From assembly GCF_001423695.1 (NCBI RefSeq), contig NZ_LMOZ01000003.1, positions 601,018-665,017 of the forward strand: a stretch of 64,000 bases of DNA, in the 5' to 3' direction. Positions within the stretch are counted from its first letter, which is position 1. Each line of letters opens with the position of its first letter. Under the pieces are notes generated by a model that saw only the letters and a list, made by a program, of their open reading frames with translations, made no database searches and was not told where the DNA came from. This DNA comes from Leifsonia sp. Leaf336. GTDB lineage: Bacteria; Actinomycetota; Actinomycetes; Actinomycetales; Microbacteriaceae. This document shows positions 42,804 through 50,803 of this stretch, in pieces. Made by a program: the position numbers and the translations under genes.

Positions 42804-43256
42804 ATGCATCGGGTCGGTAGCGAGCGGAGTGAGCATGGAGACGCCGCCCGGGTTCGATTCGTGCGCTTCCGGGCCACGACCGCCAACCGCAGGGGCATTC
42901 AGCCCGGAGTCTTCGCCCTCGTCAACGGCCTGGCGAGCGCGGGTCGCCTCTCAGCGGCAGAGGAGCGGTTCCGGCGCTCCTCGAACGACTGGTTCACTGC
43001 ACATCTGATCGACCCGAGCACCGTCGATCCCGGCCTGTTCCGCGACCACCCGCTCGCCGTCAGTTGGTTCGCGGAGGCTGCCTCCGACCTGCTCGAGCGC
43101 ATCCCCGGTTACCTGCGCATCCTGGAGCGACACTTGATCGACTGGGAGCGCGTCTCCACGCTGAGGCCCGGGAGGATCATCTACTCGGACGCCCACCAGG
43201 TGCTCGCGGTCACGGCCGCCCGCGCCGGCGACACGGCAGCGAGCTCGCTGACCTGA
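42804..43256 (+). CDS. hypothetical protein inserted in the flagellar locus
   Basis: A 150-residue soluble protein, not recognised. The N-terminal 33 residues are basic (RVRFVRFRATTANRR). The rest is mostly helical: FALVNGLASAGRLSAAEERFRRSSNDWF, SDLLERIPGYLRILERHLIDWERV. No signal or membrane helix. GGAGGAAGGGG before ATG is a strong ribosome site. It lies after the flgE terminator, so it is probably a separate unit. No link to flagella is evident. Confidence 0.6.
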   Translation: MHRVGSERSEHGDAARVRFVRFRATTANRRGIQPGVFALVNGLASAGRLSAAEERFRRSSNDWFTAHLIDPSTVDPGLFRDHPLAVSWFAEAASDLLERIPGYLRILERHLIDWERVSTLRPGRIIYSDAHQVLAVTAARAGDTAASSLT

Positions 43257-43280
43257 TCGCGTCCCGCGTAGGCTCGCTGC

Positions 43281-44030
43281 GTGCCCATCGTCCGCGAGCT
43301 CGCGCCCACCCTGCTGGGGGTCGCCCTCCTCGCGCTGCTGGCGACGGCGGTGCTCAGCGCGTACCGGGCTCCGCACCGGTGGGCTCCGCTTCTCGCCATC
43401 CTGCGCGGAGCCGCCCAGCTCGCGGTGATCAGCGTCGTGCTGTCCGGGGTCATCACGAGTCCGGTGTGGGTGGCGTTGGCGCTCCTGGTCATGTTCAGTG
43501 TGGCGGCTGCCACGGCGACGCACCGGATCGGCTGGTCGCTCGACCACGGGACGATGATGGCCGTCGGCATGGCGGCGGGCGTGGTCGTGACGTTCACCAT
43601 CGTCTTCACGACGGGGGCGATCGACTTCACCGCGCGCTACGCGCTCGCCATCGGCGGCATCGTCATCGGCAACTCGATGAGCATCGCCACCCTCGCCGGC
43701 CGCCGGTTCACCGAGGCTGTCGACGACCACTGGGACGAGGTGGAGGGCTGGCTGGCGTTGGGCGCGACCCCGCGGCAGTCCACGCTCGAGCAGGCCCGCG
43801 GGGCGGTCTATGCCGCGCTCATCCCTTCGGTGGACCAGACGAAGACCACCGGGCTCGTGACGCTTCCCGGCGCCTTCGTCGGCGCCATCTTCGGCGGGGT
43901 CTCACCACTGGAGGCCGGCCGCTTCCAGGTCGTCGTGCTCGCGGCGATCATGTGTGCGGGGTCGATCACGGCGGTCATCGTCGCGACCTGGCTGGCGCCG
44001 GTGCGGGTGCGGCCGGCACGATTGCGCTAG
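43281..44030 (+). CDS. FetB-like (UPF0014) ABC permease
   Basis: A 249-residue membrane protein with about seven spans, of the FetB/YbbM family (PF03649). Typical pieces are LRGAAQLAVISVVLSGV, IGGIVIGNSMSIATLAGRRFTEAV, EGWLALGATPRQSTLEQARGAVYAALIPSVDQTKTTGLVTLPGAFVGAIFGG. FetAB of E. coli is linked to iron export. The usual ATPase partner gene (fetA) is not adjacent, so this may be an orphan or partner elsewhere. The start is leaderless-looking: TAGGCT (43269-43274), 6 nt, GTG. Confidence 0.83.
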   Translation: MPIVRELAPTLLGVALLALLATAVLSAYRAPHRWAPLLAILRGAAQLAVISVVLSGVITSPVWVALALLVMFSVAAATATHRIGWSLDHGTMMAVGMAAGVVVTFTIVFTTGAIDFTARYALAIGGIVIGNSMSIATLAGRRFTEAVDDHWDEVEGWLALGATPRQSTLEQARGAVYAALIPSVDQTKTTGLVTLPGAFVGAIFGGVSPLEAGRFQVVVLAAIMCAGSITAVIVATWLAPVRVRPARLR

Positions 44031-44038
44031 CGCGACGG

Positions 44039-44094
44039 TTCGTCACGAATGTCGCGATTCGTGCCACGAAAGTGGCGATTCGTCACGAATGTCG
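44039..44094. repeat. three tandem palindromic repeats between convergent genes
   Basis: TTCGTCACGAATGTCG occurs exactly at 44039-44054 and 44079-44094. A diverged copy (ATTCGTGCCACGAAAGTGG) lies between them, giving a repeat of about 20 bp. Each unit contains the inverted core TTCGT-N-ACGAA. It lies just after the fetB-like gene and 17 bp from the motB stop. It could be a bidirectional terminator, an operator array or a small intergenic repeat. Confidence 0.6.
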
Positions 44095-44110
44095 GCATGC
44101 CGGCGTGACG

Positions 44111-44926
44111 TCAGCCGGCGGCCGCCGGCGCGGTCGTCGCCTGCAGGGCCTGCGGGATGAGCGCGCGGATGCGTTCGGGCTGGTTCGAGAGCACCACGAC
44201 ATCGACGCGGCGATTGAGGGCGAGGTCCTGATCGGTGTTCGCCGCCGTGTTCGCCAGCGGGCGTGCCGAGCCGTACGAGACGGCCGCAATACGCTCGGCG
44301 GGGAAGCCGTCGGCCTCCACCAGCCGTCGCAGCACGCTCGTCGCGCGGCCGGCCGACAGCTCCCAGTTCGTCGGGTAGGGCGCACCCGGCTGGCGGAAGT
44401 CCGCGTGCCCTTCGATCGAGACCTGGTACTGCTCCGGCGCCAGCACCGGACCGATGTCGTCGAGCACCTTGACGGCGGTGGCGCTCAGGTCGGCCTTGTT
44501 CGAGTCGAAGAAGGTCGAGCTGCCCACGAGGCCGATCGTGAGGCCGCGCGCGTCGATCTTCATCTGTACGGCGTCCTGGAGACCGTCGCGGGTCAGACTC
44601 GCCTGGATGCGGTCCTTCAGCTTCTCGAGGTTCTGCGCCTCCTGCTTCGCGAGCGTGAAGTCGGTCGTGCTGCCGTTGTCCTTGACGTGACTGGGAGGCA
44701 CCACGACGCCCGTCGCGGTGTCGACCTTCTCGGTCTTCACCTGCCCGAAGCCGGTCGCGAGAGAGTTCTTGAGCTGCTCGAACTTCTTGGCGTCCACCGT
44801 CGACATGGCGAACAGCACGATGAACATGCACATGAGCACGGTGACCATGTCCATGTAGGAGGCCATCCAGCGCTCTTCGTTCTCGTGCTCCTCCTCCGGC
44901 TCGTGCTTGCGTCGACGGGCGGCCAC
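44111..44926 (-). CDS. motB: flagellar motor stator protein MotB
   Basis: A 271-residue stator subunit. Residues 1-20 are charged; the single membrane helix begins MASYMDMVTVLMCMFIVLFA with the proton-binding Asp26. The OmpA-like peptidoglycan-binding domain (about 135-250) has STFFDSNKADLSATAVKVL, IEGHADFRQPGAPYPTNWELSAGRA and ALNRRVDVVV. GTG 44926 starts 1 nt after the motA stop on the minus strand. Confidence 0.95.
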   Translation of the reverse strand: MAARRRKHEPEEEHENEERWMASYMDMVTVLMCMFIVLFAMSTVDAKKFEQLKNSLATGFGQVKTEKVDTATGVVVPPSHVKDNGSTTDFTLAKQEAQNLEKLKDRIQASLTRDGLQDAVQMKIDARGLTIGLVGSSTFFDSNKADLSATAVKVLDDIGPVLAPEQYQVSIEGHADFRQPGAPYPTNWELSAGRATSVLRRLVEADGFPAERIAAVSYGSARPLANTAANTDQDLALNRRVDVVVLSNQPERIRALIPQALQATTAPAAAG

Positions 44927-44927
44927 G

Positions 44928-45734
44928 TCAGGCGGCTTCCTTCTCCGGCGCGGGAACGGCCTTCGGACCCTTGGCGGGCTTGGCGGCCTCGCCGCCGGGA
45001 ACCATCGCGCGCAGGCGCTCGCCGAGGAGGCGCGGCTGGCTGCCCGCCTGCACGGCGAGCACGCCCTCCATCAGCAGTGTCATGCGGTCGACGTCGAGGT
45101 CGGACAGCCGGCGCAGGCGGTTGCCGATCGGCAGCCAGAGGAAGTTGGCGGAGAGCAGACCCCACAGCGTCGCCACGAAGGCGCTGGCGATCATCGGGCC
45201 GAGCTCGGCCGGCTTGGAGAGGTTCTCGAGAACGTGGGTGAGCGACACGACCGTGCCGATGATGCCGATGGTGGGGGCGTAGCCGCCCATGGTGGAGAAG
45301 AACTTCGCGGCGACGCGGTCGGACTTCGAGCGCGTCGCGATCTCGTCCTCCAGCAGGATCCGCAGCTCATCGCCGTCGGTGCCGTCGGCGATGTTCTGCA
45401 GCGCGCGCTTGAGGAACGGGTCGTCGACGCCGTCGGCCTCCTGCTCCATGGCGAGGAGGCCGTTGGCGCGGGCCTTCTCGGCGAGTCCGACGACCTGGTC
45501 GATGACCTTCGACGGCGGCTCGATCTTGCCGCGGAACGCGCGGGGAAGCGCCTTCACCGCGGTGAAGAAGTCCTTCAGCGTGCCGGAGGCGATGCCGACG
45601 GAGATGGTCGCGCCGAACACCAGGATCATCGGCGCGGGCAGCACCAACGACGTCAGGTGGGCGCCCTCGATCGTGACCATCGCCACGACGGAGGCGAAGG
45701 CAATCACGATCCCGATGATCGTTGCCGGATCCAT
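44928..45734 (-). CDS. motA: flagellar motor stator protein MotA
   Basis: A 268-residue MotA with four membrane helices: ATIIGIVIAFASVVAMVTI, PAPMILVFGATISVGIA, GGYAPTIGIIGTVVSLTHVL and ASAFVATLWGLLSANFLWLPIG. The cytoplasmic loop carries the charged RALQNIADGTDGDELRILLEDEI. The C-terminus is Lys/Ala/Pro-rich. ATG follows CGAGGAG. It is second in the operon flbD-motA-motB. Lack of SodB/PomA features suggests a proton motor, but ion choice is inference. Confidence 0.95.
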   Translation of the reverse strand: MDPATIIGIVIAFASVVAMVTIEGAHLTSLVLPAPMILVFGATISVGIASGTLKDFFTAVKALPRAFRGKIEPPSKVIDQVVGLAEKARANGLLAMEQEADGVDDPFLKRALQNIADGTDGDELRILLEDEIATRSKSDRVAAKFFSTMGGYAPTIGIIGTVVSLTHVLENLSKPAELGPMIASAFVATLWGLLSANFLWLPIGNRLRRLSDLDVDRMTLLMEGVLAVQAGSQPRLLGERLRAMVPGGEAAKPAKGPKAVPAPEKEAA

Positions 45735-45748
45735 GGTGTGTCTCCTCG

Positions 45749-46030
45749 TTACTTCTTCCTGGCCCGCAACGGAACCGCGGGGGCGGTCGCCTGGTCGGGA
45801 ACAGGCGCGGGGACGGGGCGGGGGCCGGAGGCCGGGAGGTCGTGCGCGAGCGCGATCACCCTGGCGCGGTAGGCCGCGATCTTCTCGATGACCTCCGCCA
45901 TCGACTCGGTGACGATGAACTTGGCGCCGTCCACCATCACGAGGGTCGTGTCAGGGCTCGCGTGGATGCGCTCGATGAGGTCGGGGTTGACCGCAAACTG
46001 GCTGTCGTTCAATCGGGTGACGACGATCAT
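45749..46030 (-). CDS. flbD: FlbD-family flagellar protein
   Basis: A 93-residue protein; the first 55 residues (MIVVTRLNDSQFAVNPDLIERIHASPDTTLVMVDGAKFIVTES) match the SwrD/FlbD family of Gram-positive flagellar loci, which in Bacillus boosts stator power. It has an added Pro-rich tail. ATG 46030 gives the canonical start but has only a weak AGGA. GTG 46069 lies 7 nt after the promoter -10 and could be a leaderless start adding 13 residues. Confidence 0.85.
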   Translation of the reverse strand: MIVVTRLNDSQFAVNPDLIERIHASPDTTLVMVDGAKFIVTESMAEVIEKIAAYRARVIALAHDLPASGPRPVPAPVPDQATAPAVPLRARKK

Positions 46031-46076
46031 GGCTGCGAATCCTGGTCTCGGCTCCGGGTGAGCCGTCACAGGGGCA

Positions 46077-46105
46077 CTATCGGCGGTCTCCGGTCGGTCG
46101 TTAGG
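46077..46105 (-). promoter_or_regulatory. sigma-28-type promoter for flbD-motA-motB
   Basis: Minus strand: CCTAAC (46105-46100), 4+11 nt, GCCGATAG (46084-46077). Same spacing as the other sigma-28 sites. Predicted transcript start near 46069. Confidence 0.85.
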
Positions 46106-46129
46106 GGGACCGGGCGGGCGACGCTAATG

Positions 46130-47179
46130 CTAGCTCGCGATACGGACGATGACTTCGTCGCCGACGATCGTCGTCTCGAGGTCATAGCGGAAGGTGCCCA
46201 TGACGCTCTCCGTGACAGGCTCGCCGCGGCCGTTCAGACCGCCGGTGGCCACCAGCGCCCGGCCTTCCGAGACGGCGAAGGGGCGGCGCTCCCGAGGCCG
46301 CACCGAGACGGTGGGCACATCCAGCACAGTCATGGATACGACGACCGCCTCCGAAGGGAGCAGGGTCGACCGAGCGAATTCGTTGCGCATCCCGGCCTCC
46401 CGGAGGGCTTCAAGGGTTCCGTGGTTCGTGGCCTCCGAGAACGCCTGGTCGACGGCGTGCTGCACCTGCGAGACGTAACCCTCGTTCGGGACCATGGTGA
46501 AGGCGCCCTCGTCCACGATCGGGCTGTCGCGGTTGATCACGACGGTGACCTCGCCGTGGATGTCGTAGAACGCATTCGGCGGTGCCAGTGTGTAGACGCC
46601 GGCGTACACCGACGACCCCGCGTACCCGTGACGATCGACCGGAATCCTCGCACCCCGGAGCGAGAACCGGCTCTCGGCGGCGAACGAGGTGAATGCGTCG
46701 ATCCGTGGCAACCGATAGGTGAGCCCATCGGAGACCCACCAGTCGCCACCGCTCTGGAGAAGGGTGATGGCGTCTCGGATCGTCTCGCCTGCGAGATCGT
46801 ACGTCACCTGGAATCGCACCTCGTTGTCCGATCCGTCGCGGGCGACGAGCTCACCCGAGAGGATGTACGGGTCGGTGAGGTGGTCGGCGCTCGAGTACAC
46901 CTCGTGGCGGAGGAACTCGTTGGCGGCGAGGTCGGCGTTGATCCGGCCGAGTCTGTTCGCTGTCATCGTGTCGCCGTCGGCGAGTGCGCGCAGATATTCC
47001 GCCGCGACGGGGCGAGCGCTGTCGGTCGCGCGGCTCGCTCGGACCCGCGCGTCGGCCGACCGGGCACTGCTCTCGTCCAACCTGGCCTCTCGGCTCTCCA
47101 GGAGTTCGACGAGTCGTGCTGTGCTCGCGGCCAGCGCTATCAGGCTCTCGCGTTCGCCGCGGCGTTTCGGGGACTCCAT
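46130..47179 (-). CDS. hypothetical protein, divergent from the WXG/hydrolase module
   Basis: A 349-residue soluble protein of unknown family with no signal peptide or membrane helix. An N-terminal helical part (residues 1-85, LIALAASTARLVELLESREARL) is followed by AAEYLRALADGDTMTANRL, then a beta-rich region (about 110-349) with FQVTYDLAGETIRDAITLLQ and MTVLDVPTVSVRPRERRP. ATG 47179 lies 6 nt after a -10 TACACT, so it is probably leaderless. It shares an inverted-repeat control region with the divergent module, suggesting co-regulation. Confidence 0.62.
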   Translation of the reverse strand: MESPKRRGERESLIALAASTARLVELLESREARLDESSARSADARVRASRATDSARPVAAEYLRALADGDTMTANRLGRINADLAANEFLRHEVYSSADHLTDPYILSGELVARDGSDNEVRFQVTYDLAGETIRDAITLLQSGGDWWVSDGLTYRLPRIDAFTSFAAESRFSLRGARIPVDRHGYAGSSVYAGVYTLAPPNAFYDIHGEVTVVINRDSPIVDEGAFTMVPNEGYVSQVQHAVDQAFSEATNHGTLEALREAGMRNEFARSTLLPSEAVVVSMTVLDVPTVSVRPRERRPFAVSEGRALVATGGLNGRGEPVTESVMGTFRYDLETTIVGDEVIVRIAS

Positions 47180-47185
47180 GCCTGC

Positions 47186-47251
47186 AGTGTAACGGGCGGA
47201 ATATGCATGCAATATTTCTATCTTATGCTGTCTTGCACGCTCCGTTACACG
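47186..47251. promoter_or_regulatory. divergent control region with shared inverted repeat
   Basis: TGTAACGG (47188-47195) and CCGTTACA (47242-47249) form a perfect 8-bp inverted repeat 46 bp apart. Each arm overlaps a -10-like TACAC element pointing outward. Between them lies an AT-rich quasi-palindrome around TGCATGCA (47204-47211) and TATCTTATGCT. It could co-regulate the unknown gene and the WXG/hydrolase operon. Confidence 0.5.
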
Positions 47252-47265
47252 AGAGAGGCGGCACA

Positions 47266-47553
47266 GTGAGTCACAAGGTCCAGGTCGACACTGATCAGCT
47301 CCGACGGAGCGCCCAGCGCTTGGGAGGGGTGAACGCCGAACCGCCGGGCTCCCCGGCGGAGGGCAGTCTCGGCGCCGTTCGTGCGATCGGTGCGTTCGGC
47401 GAATTCGACGGGTACTGGACGCCCGCGCTGCGTGCTGTGACGGAGAGCGTCGCGTCGTTGCGGGAGGCGCTGGTGTCCGCGGCCGACGTGTACGAGCGCC
47501 GTGATGCCGACAGTGCTCAGGGCTTCTCGCTCGGCGCCTCTCGTGCGTTCTGA
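47266..47553 (+). CDS. WXG100/EspC-like small secretion partner
   Basis: A 95-residue helical-hairpin protein: VQVDTDQLRRSAQRLGGVN at the N-terminus and a second helix WTPALRAVTESVASLREALVSAADVYERRDADSA. The motif YxxxD (Tyr76 to Asp80) follows the second helix, as in type VII (ESX) secretion substrates. It resembles EspC/WXG100-like proteins by length and layout rather than clear identity. GAGAGAGG precedes GTG. It overlaps the hydrolase gene, so the two may form a heterodimer for export. Confidence 0.65.
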   Translation: MSHKVQVDTDQLRRSAQRLGGVNAEPPGSPAEGSLGAVRAIGAFGEFDGYWTPALRAVTESVASLREALVSAADVYERRDADSAQGFSLGASRAF

Positions 47554-49585
47554 CACGACGGATTGGTCTCCAGTCGGTCTCGAGGGCGACCCGACGCCCG
47601 GAGATCCCGAGACGGCAGATCTGCAGGGCAGGGAGTTCGACACGACCGCCGAGTGGATGTGGTGGCGAGCCGACCGGCTGGACGACGTGCTCGAGCAGGT
47701 CGGCGAGCCGCACTGGTCCGGGTACGCGGCCGACGCATTCGGGGAGCGCCTGCGGACGGTGAGTCGGGCGTGCCGGGACGCTTCTGCGCGCTTCCTGGAG
47801 GCGCGCGAGGCGACGTTGAAGTGGGCCGTGGCGATGTGGGGTCAGCAGAACGCCGCCGATGCGGCTCTGGACCAAGCCGGGCAAGCCCTGGAGGACATCG
47901 AGAGGGCCGAAGCCACCCTCGGGCTGCTGAACGCCGAACACGCCGGCATACTCGGGGCGCTGGCCCAGCTCCAGAAGACCCAGCGACAGTACGCGACCAC
48001 ACCGCCGCCTCCGGGGATCACGGTGCCGACTACTGCGGAGGTCGCGGCAGCGCGGCGAAAGGCCGAGGCCGCCGACGATGAGCTTCGAGCCGCGCGAACG
48101 CAGCTCCACGACGCGCAGGAGCGGCTGGAGCAGGCCAAGCGTCAGGCGCGCACGGCCAAGGAGCAGTACGAGACCGAAGAGGGCGTCCTCGTCCGCGCAC
48201 TGCACGCAACCCTCCACGGAGGGATGACCGCCCTGGCGCCCTCCCAGTTGGACGACTTCGTCGCCACGGTCAGCGAGTTCGCTCAGCTCCCTCCGTCCGC
48301 CGACACCGCCTCCGCGTTGTTCGACATGCTGGCTCTGCTCAAGCCGGAGACGCTGGCAGCGCTTCTGGCCGCCGACCCGAAGCTGGCGCAGAAGTTCTGG
48401 GACAACCCGCCTCCGCCGGAGAAGGTGGCGGCGTGGTGGAAGAAGCTGACGCCCGAGGCCCGCGAACACTGGTGTGACTTCGTTCCGGAGGTCATCGGCA
48501 ACCTGCCCGGGCTCGACGCCGACACCCGCATCCACGCGAACACCATCCAGCTCGCGCGCGACCTGAGCGACCCGACGATCAGCCCGGACTCCGCGAGGGG
48601 GAAGACGCTGAAAGACATCCTCGCGGCGCTCGGGGTGGAGAAGCTGCGGGATGGCACCGCGGACGACTACGAGACGATGGCGAACTCCAAGAGGCCGCCG
48701 CGCGGACTGCTCTCGTACAACCTCCGTCACGAGCCTCCCCTAGCTGCTGTCGCGATCGGGGAGACGAGCGCGGAGAAATCGGGGAAGGTCACCTGGATGG
48801 TCCCCGGCATGGACAGCGGGCTCGGCGAAGACGGCCGCCTCAAAGACTGGACGTTCGCCGGCCTCTTCCTTTACCGCGAGCAGGACGGTCTGGATGGTCT
48901 CCCGCACATGGTCGTGGCGTGGATCGGCTACGAGCCGCCAGTGAATCAGTTCCCGGATCCCGGCGTGCTGCAGGGCGACAAGGCGAGAGCAGGCGGGCGC
49001 CGTTTGGCCGCCGAACTGGACGGGCAGTGGGCAGCGGACAGCATCCTGGGTGGCAATGCATATCCCTATACCGCGGTGGTTGGGCACTCGTACGGCACCA
49101 CGGTTGCCAGCAACGCCATCACCGATCTGACCCACGAGGTGCAGTCGGTCGTCTTCCTTGCGTCGGCTGGAGTGGAGGGCGGATTCGACAGTGGGAGGGA
49201 TCTGAAGGTCGAGGGCGGGATGGAGCACGTGTATGCCAGTCAGTCCTCGCAGGATGGCATTGCTGACGTCGGGCGGGCGGCCTCGGGCCGGGTGGATCCG
49301 TGTGATGACCGGTACGGCGCCCGGGTATTCTCGTCGGAAGGGGATGCCGCTCAGCGCCTTGAACCCACGGACGGGCACGACGCTCTCGGGAACGGCGACG
49401 ATCGTGGGCTGTTCGACCTGCATGCCAGCGATGGCCATGGCTACTTCAACTACGACACTGAAGCCCTCAGGAACACGGCCGCCGCAGCGCTTGGGCTCGA
49501 TGGCAAGATCAACGGCGGGACGCGAAGCGTTCCGAGCCTTCGGCCCCCGCGGGACGCAAGCTCCACAACTGAGAGCAGAAAGTGA
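47543..49585 (+). CDS. WXG-domain alpha/beta hydrolase (DUF1023-type), candidate type VII effector
   Basis: A 680-residue protein in three parts. Residues about 30-120 are a WXG-like helical hairpin with Trp58-Ser-Gly60. About 120-225 is a coiled coil (ARRKAEAADDELRAARTQLH, LEQAKRQARTAKEQYE). The C-terminal part (about 380-660) is an alpha/beta hydrolase with nucleophile GHSYGT (Ser516) and likely catalytic His632 in DGHGYFNYD. It lacks a Sec signal. GTG 47543 is the shortest-overlap start; GTG 47501 would add 14 residues. The stop overlaps the first lipoprotein gene by GTGA. The substrate is unknown; a lipase/esterase activity is plausible. Confidence 0.72.
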   Translation: MRSDTTDWSPVGLEGDPTPGDPETADLQGREFDTTAEWMWWRADRLDDVLEQVGEPHWSGYAADAFGERLRTVSRACRDASARFLEAREATLKWAVAMWGQQNAADAALDQAGQALEDIERAEATLGLLNAEHAGILGALAQLQKTQRQYATTPPPPGITVPTTAEVAAARRKAEAADDELRAARTQLHDAQERLEQAKRQARTAKEQYETEEGVLVRALHATLHGGMTALAPSQLDDFVATVSEFAQLPPSADTASALFDMLALLKPETLAALLAADPKLAQKFWDNPPPPEKVAAWWKKLTPEAREHWCDFVPEVIGNLPGLDADTRIHANTIQLARDLSDPTISPDSARGKTLKDILAALGVEKLRDGTADDYETMANSKRPPRGLLSYNLRHEPPLAAVAIGETSAEKSGKVTWMVPGMDSGLGEDGRLKDWTFAGLFLYREQDGLDGLPHMVVAWIGYEPPVNQFPDPGVLQGDKARAGGRRLAAELDGQWAADSILGGNAYPYTAVVGHSYGTTVASNAITDLTHEVQSVVFLASAGVEGGFDSGRDLKVEGGMEHVYASQSSQDGIADVGRAASGRVDPCDDRYGARVFSSEGDAAQRLEPTDGHDALGNGDDRGLFDLHASDGHGYFNYDTEALRNTAAAALGLDGKINGGTRSVPSLRPPRDASSTTESRK

Positions 49586-50136
49586 GACGTGCCCGCCGCC
49601 TCCGCGCTGCCGTCGCCCTTACCGTCGCCCTCACTCTCACGGGATGTGTCTATCTAGGAGGATCCATGCCTCAACCTGGCGTCAACACCCCGTACGACGG
49701 GCTGTCGACTAAATCGAAAACCCAGCTTCTTGACGAAACCCTGCAACGCGTCAATGACGTGGCCCAACTCGTCGGCGGCGAATGGTTGGATGCGGGAATC
49801 CCGCCCAGCGTTTTCGATCCCGCCGACGCTGAACAGCGTGCCGCATGGGATTGGGGTCCGTGCGATAACAAGGCCACTACAGGCCAGTACGACGTCTACG
49901 TGCGGCAACTGGCCGAGCCCTCGACCGAGTTCGATCCTGAAGCCCTGACCGAAAAGGTGCGTGCCCACTGGGAGGGCCTCGGCCACCGGGTACGTCAGCT
50001 CGGACCCGCAGCGCAAGATAGCGAGGGTTACCGTTCCATCATCGTCGACCTTCCCCACAGCGCATCGGTCAGCTTCGCCGCCAGCACGAAGATCCTCAAG
50101 ATCTCCGCCTCTGGCGAGTGCATCAAGTGGGACTAA
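49582..50136 (+). CDS. lipoprotein paralogue 1 (candidate immunity protein)
   Basis: A 184-residue lipoprotein: signal with lipobox TLTGCVYLGG (Cys near residue 22), then PQPGVNTPYDGLSTKSKTQL, GGEWLDAGIPPS, WDWGPCDNKATTGQY and the end GECIKWD. Two further cysteines, in GPCDN and GECIKWD, may form a disulfide. The family is not recognised. GTG overlaps the hydrolase stop, so its synthesis is tied to the hydrolase. Two close copies follow. Confidence 0.75.
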   Translation: MRRARRLRAAVALTVALTLTGCVYLGGSMPQPGVNTPYDGLSTKSKTQLLDETLQRVNDVAQLVGGEWLDAGIPPSVFDPADAEQRAAWDWGPCDNKATTGQYDVYVRQLAEPSTEFDPEALTEKVRAHWEGLGHRVRQLGPAAQDSEGYRSIIVDLPHSASVSFAASTKILKISASGECIKWD

Positions 50137-50137
50137 T

Positions 50138-50160
50138 CCGCGTCGGCGCGGCCTTTTCTC
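50138..50160 (+). terminator. Short hairpin plus T-tract after lipoprotein 1
   Basis: CCGCG (50138-50142) and CGCGG (50147-50151) flank a TCGG loop, followed by CCTTTTCTC. The stem is only 5 bp, so it is at most a partial terminator inside the cluster. Confidence 0.4.
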
Positions 50161-50224
50161 TCCCGTGCAGGTGTGAGGAGGGCGGTTTCGACGTCGGCTG
50201 TGGAACTAGCTCGACAGGGACGAC

Positions 50225-50779
50225 ATGAAACGCACTCGTAGTGTCCGCACAACCCTTGCCGTCGCCCTCGCGCTCGGCCTCACGGGGTGCGTGTATCTAG
50301 GAGGACCCATGCCTCAACCCGGCATCAAGACACCGCACGACGGACTGTCGACCAAATCGAAGACCCAACTCCTGGACGAAACCCTCCAGCGCGTCAATGA
50401 CGTCGCTCAACTCGTCGGCGGCGAATGGTTGGACGCGGGAATCCCGCCCAGCGCTTTCAATCCTGCCGACGCTGAACAGCGAGCCGCATGGGATTGGGGT
50501 CCGTGCGATAACAAGGCCACGACGGGCCAGTACTCCGTCGCTGTGTGGCAGAACGCCGATCCGTCGTCCGTGTTCGATCCTGACGCCCTGAGCGCGAGGG
50601 TGCGTGCCAATTGGGAGGGCCAAGGGTACTCGGTTCGTCAGATCGGCCCCACCGCGCAGGACGATACGCGCTACCGCTCCATCATCGTCGACCTCCCTCA
50701 CAGCGCTGGCATGTTCTTCAGTGCGAGCACGAAGATCCTCAGCATCTCCGCCTCCGGCGAGTGCATCAAGTGGGACTGA
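50225..50779 (+). CDS. lipoprotein paralogue 2 (candidate immunity protein)
   Basis: A 184-residue lipoprotein with signal MKRTRSVRTTL and lipobox GLTGCVYLGG. The first 70 residues are nearly identical to paralogue 3. Residues about 73-105 (GGEWLDAGIPPS, WDWGPCDNKATTGQY) match paralogue 1. The region about 105-150 (SVAVWQNADPSSVFDP, GYSVRQIGPTAQDDTRY) is its own. AGGGACGAC precedes ATG. The 88-nt spacer after copy 1 holds no gene. Confidence 0.75.
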   Translation: MKRTRSVRTTLAVALALGLTGCVYLGGPMPQPGIKTPHDGLSTKSKTQLLDETLQRVNDVAQLVGGEWLDAGIPPSAFNPADAEQRAAWDWGPCDNKATTGQYSVAVWQNADPSSVFDPDALSARVRANWEGQGYSVRQIGPTAQDDTRYRSIIVDLPHSAGMFFSASTKILSISASGECIKWD

Positions 50780-50803
50780 TCCGCGTTGTTGCGGTCATTG
50801 ACC

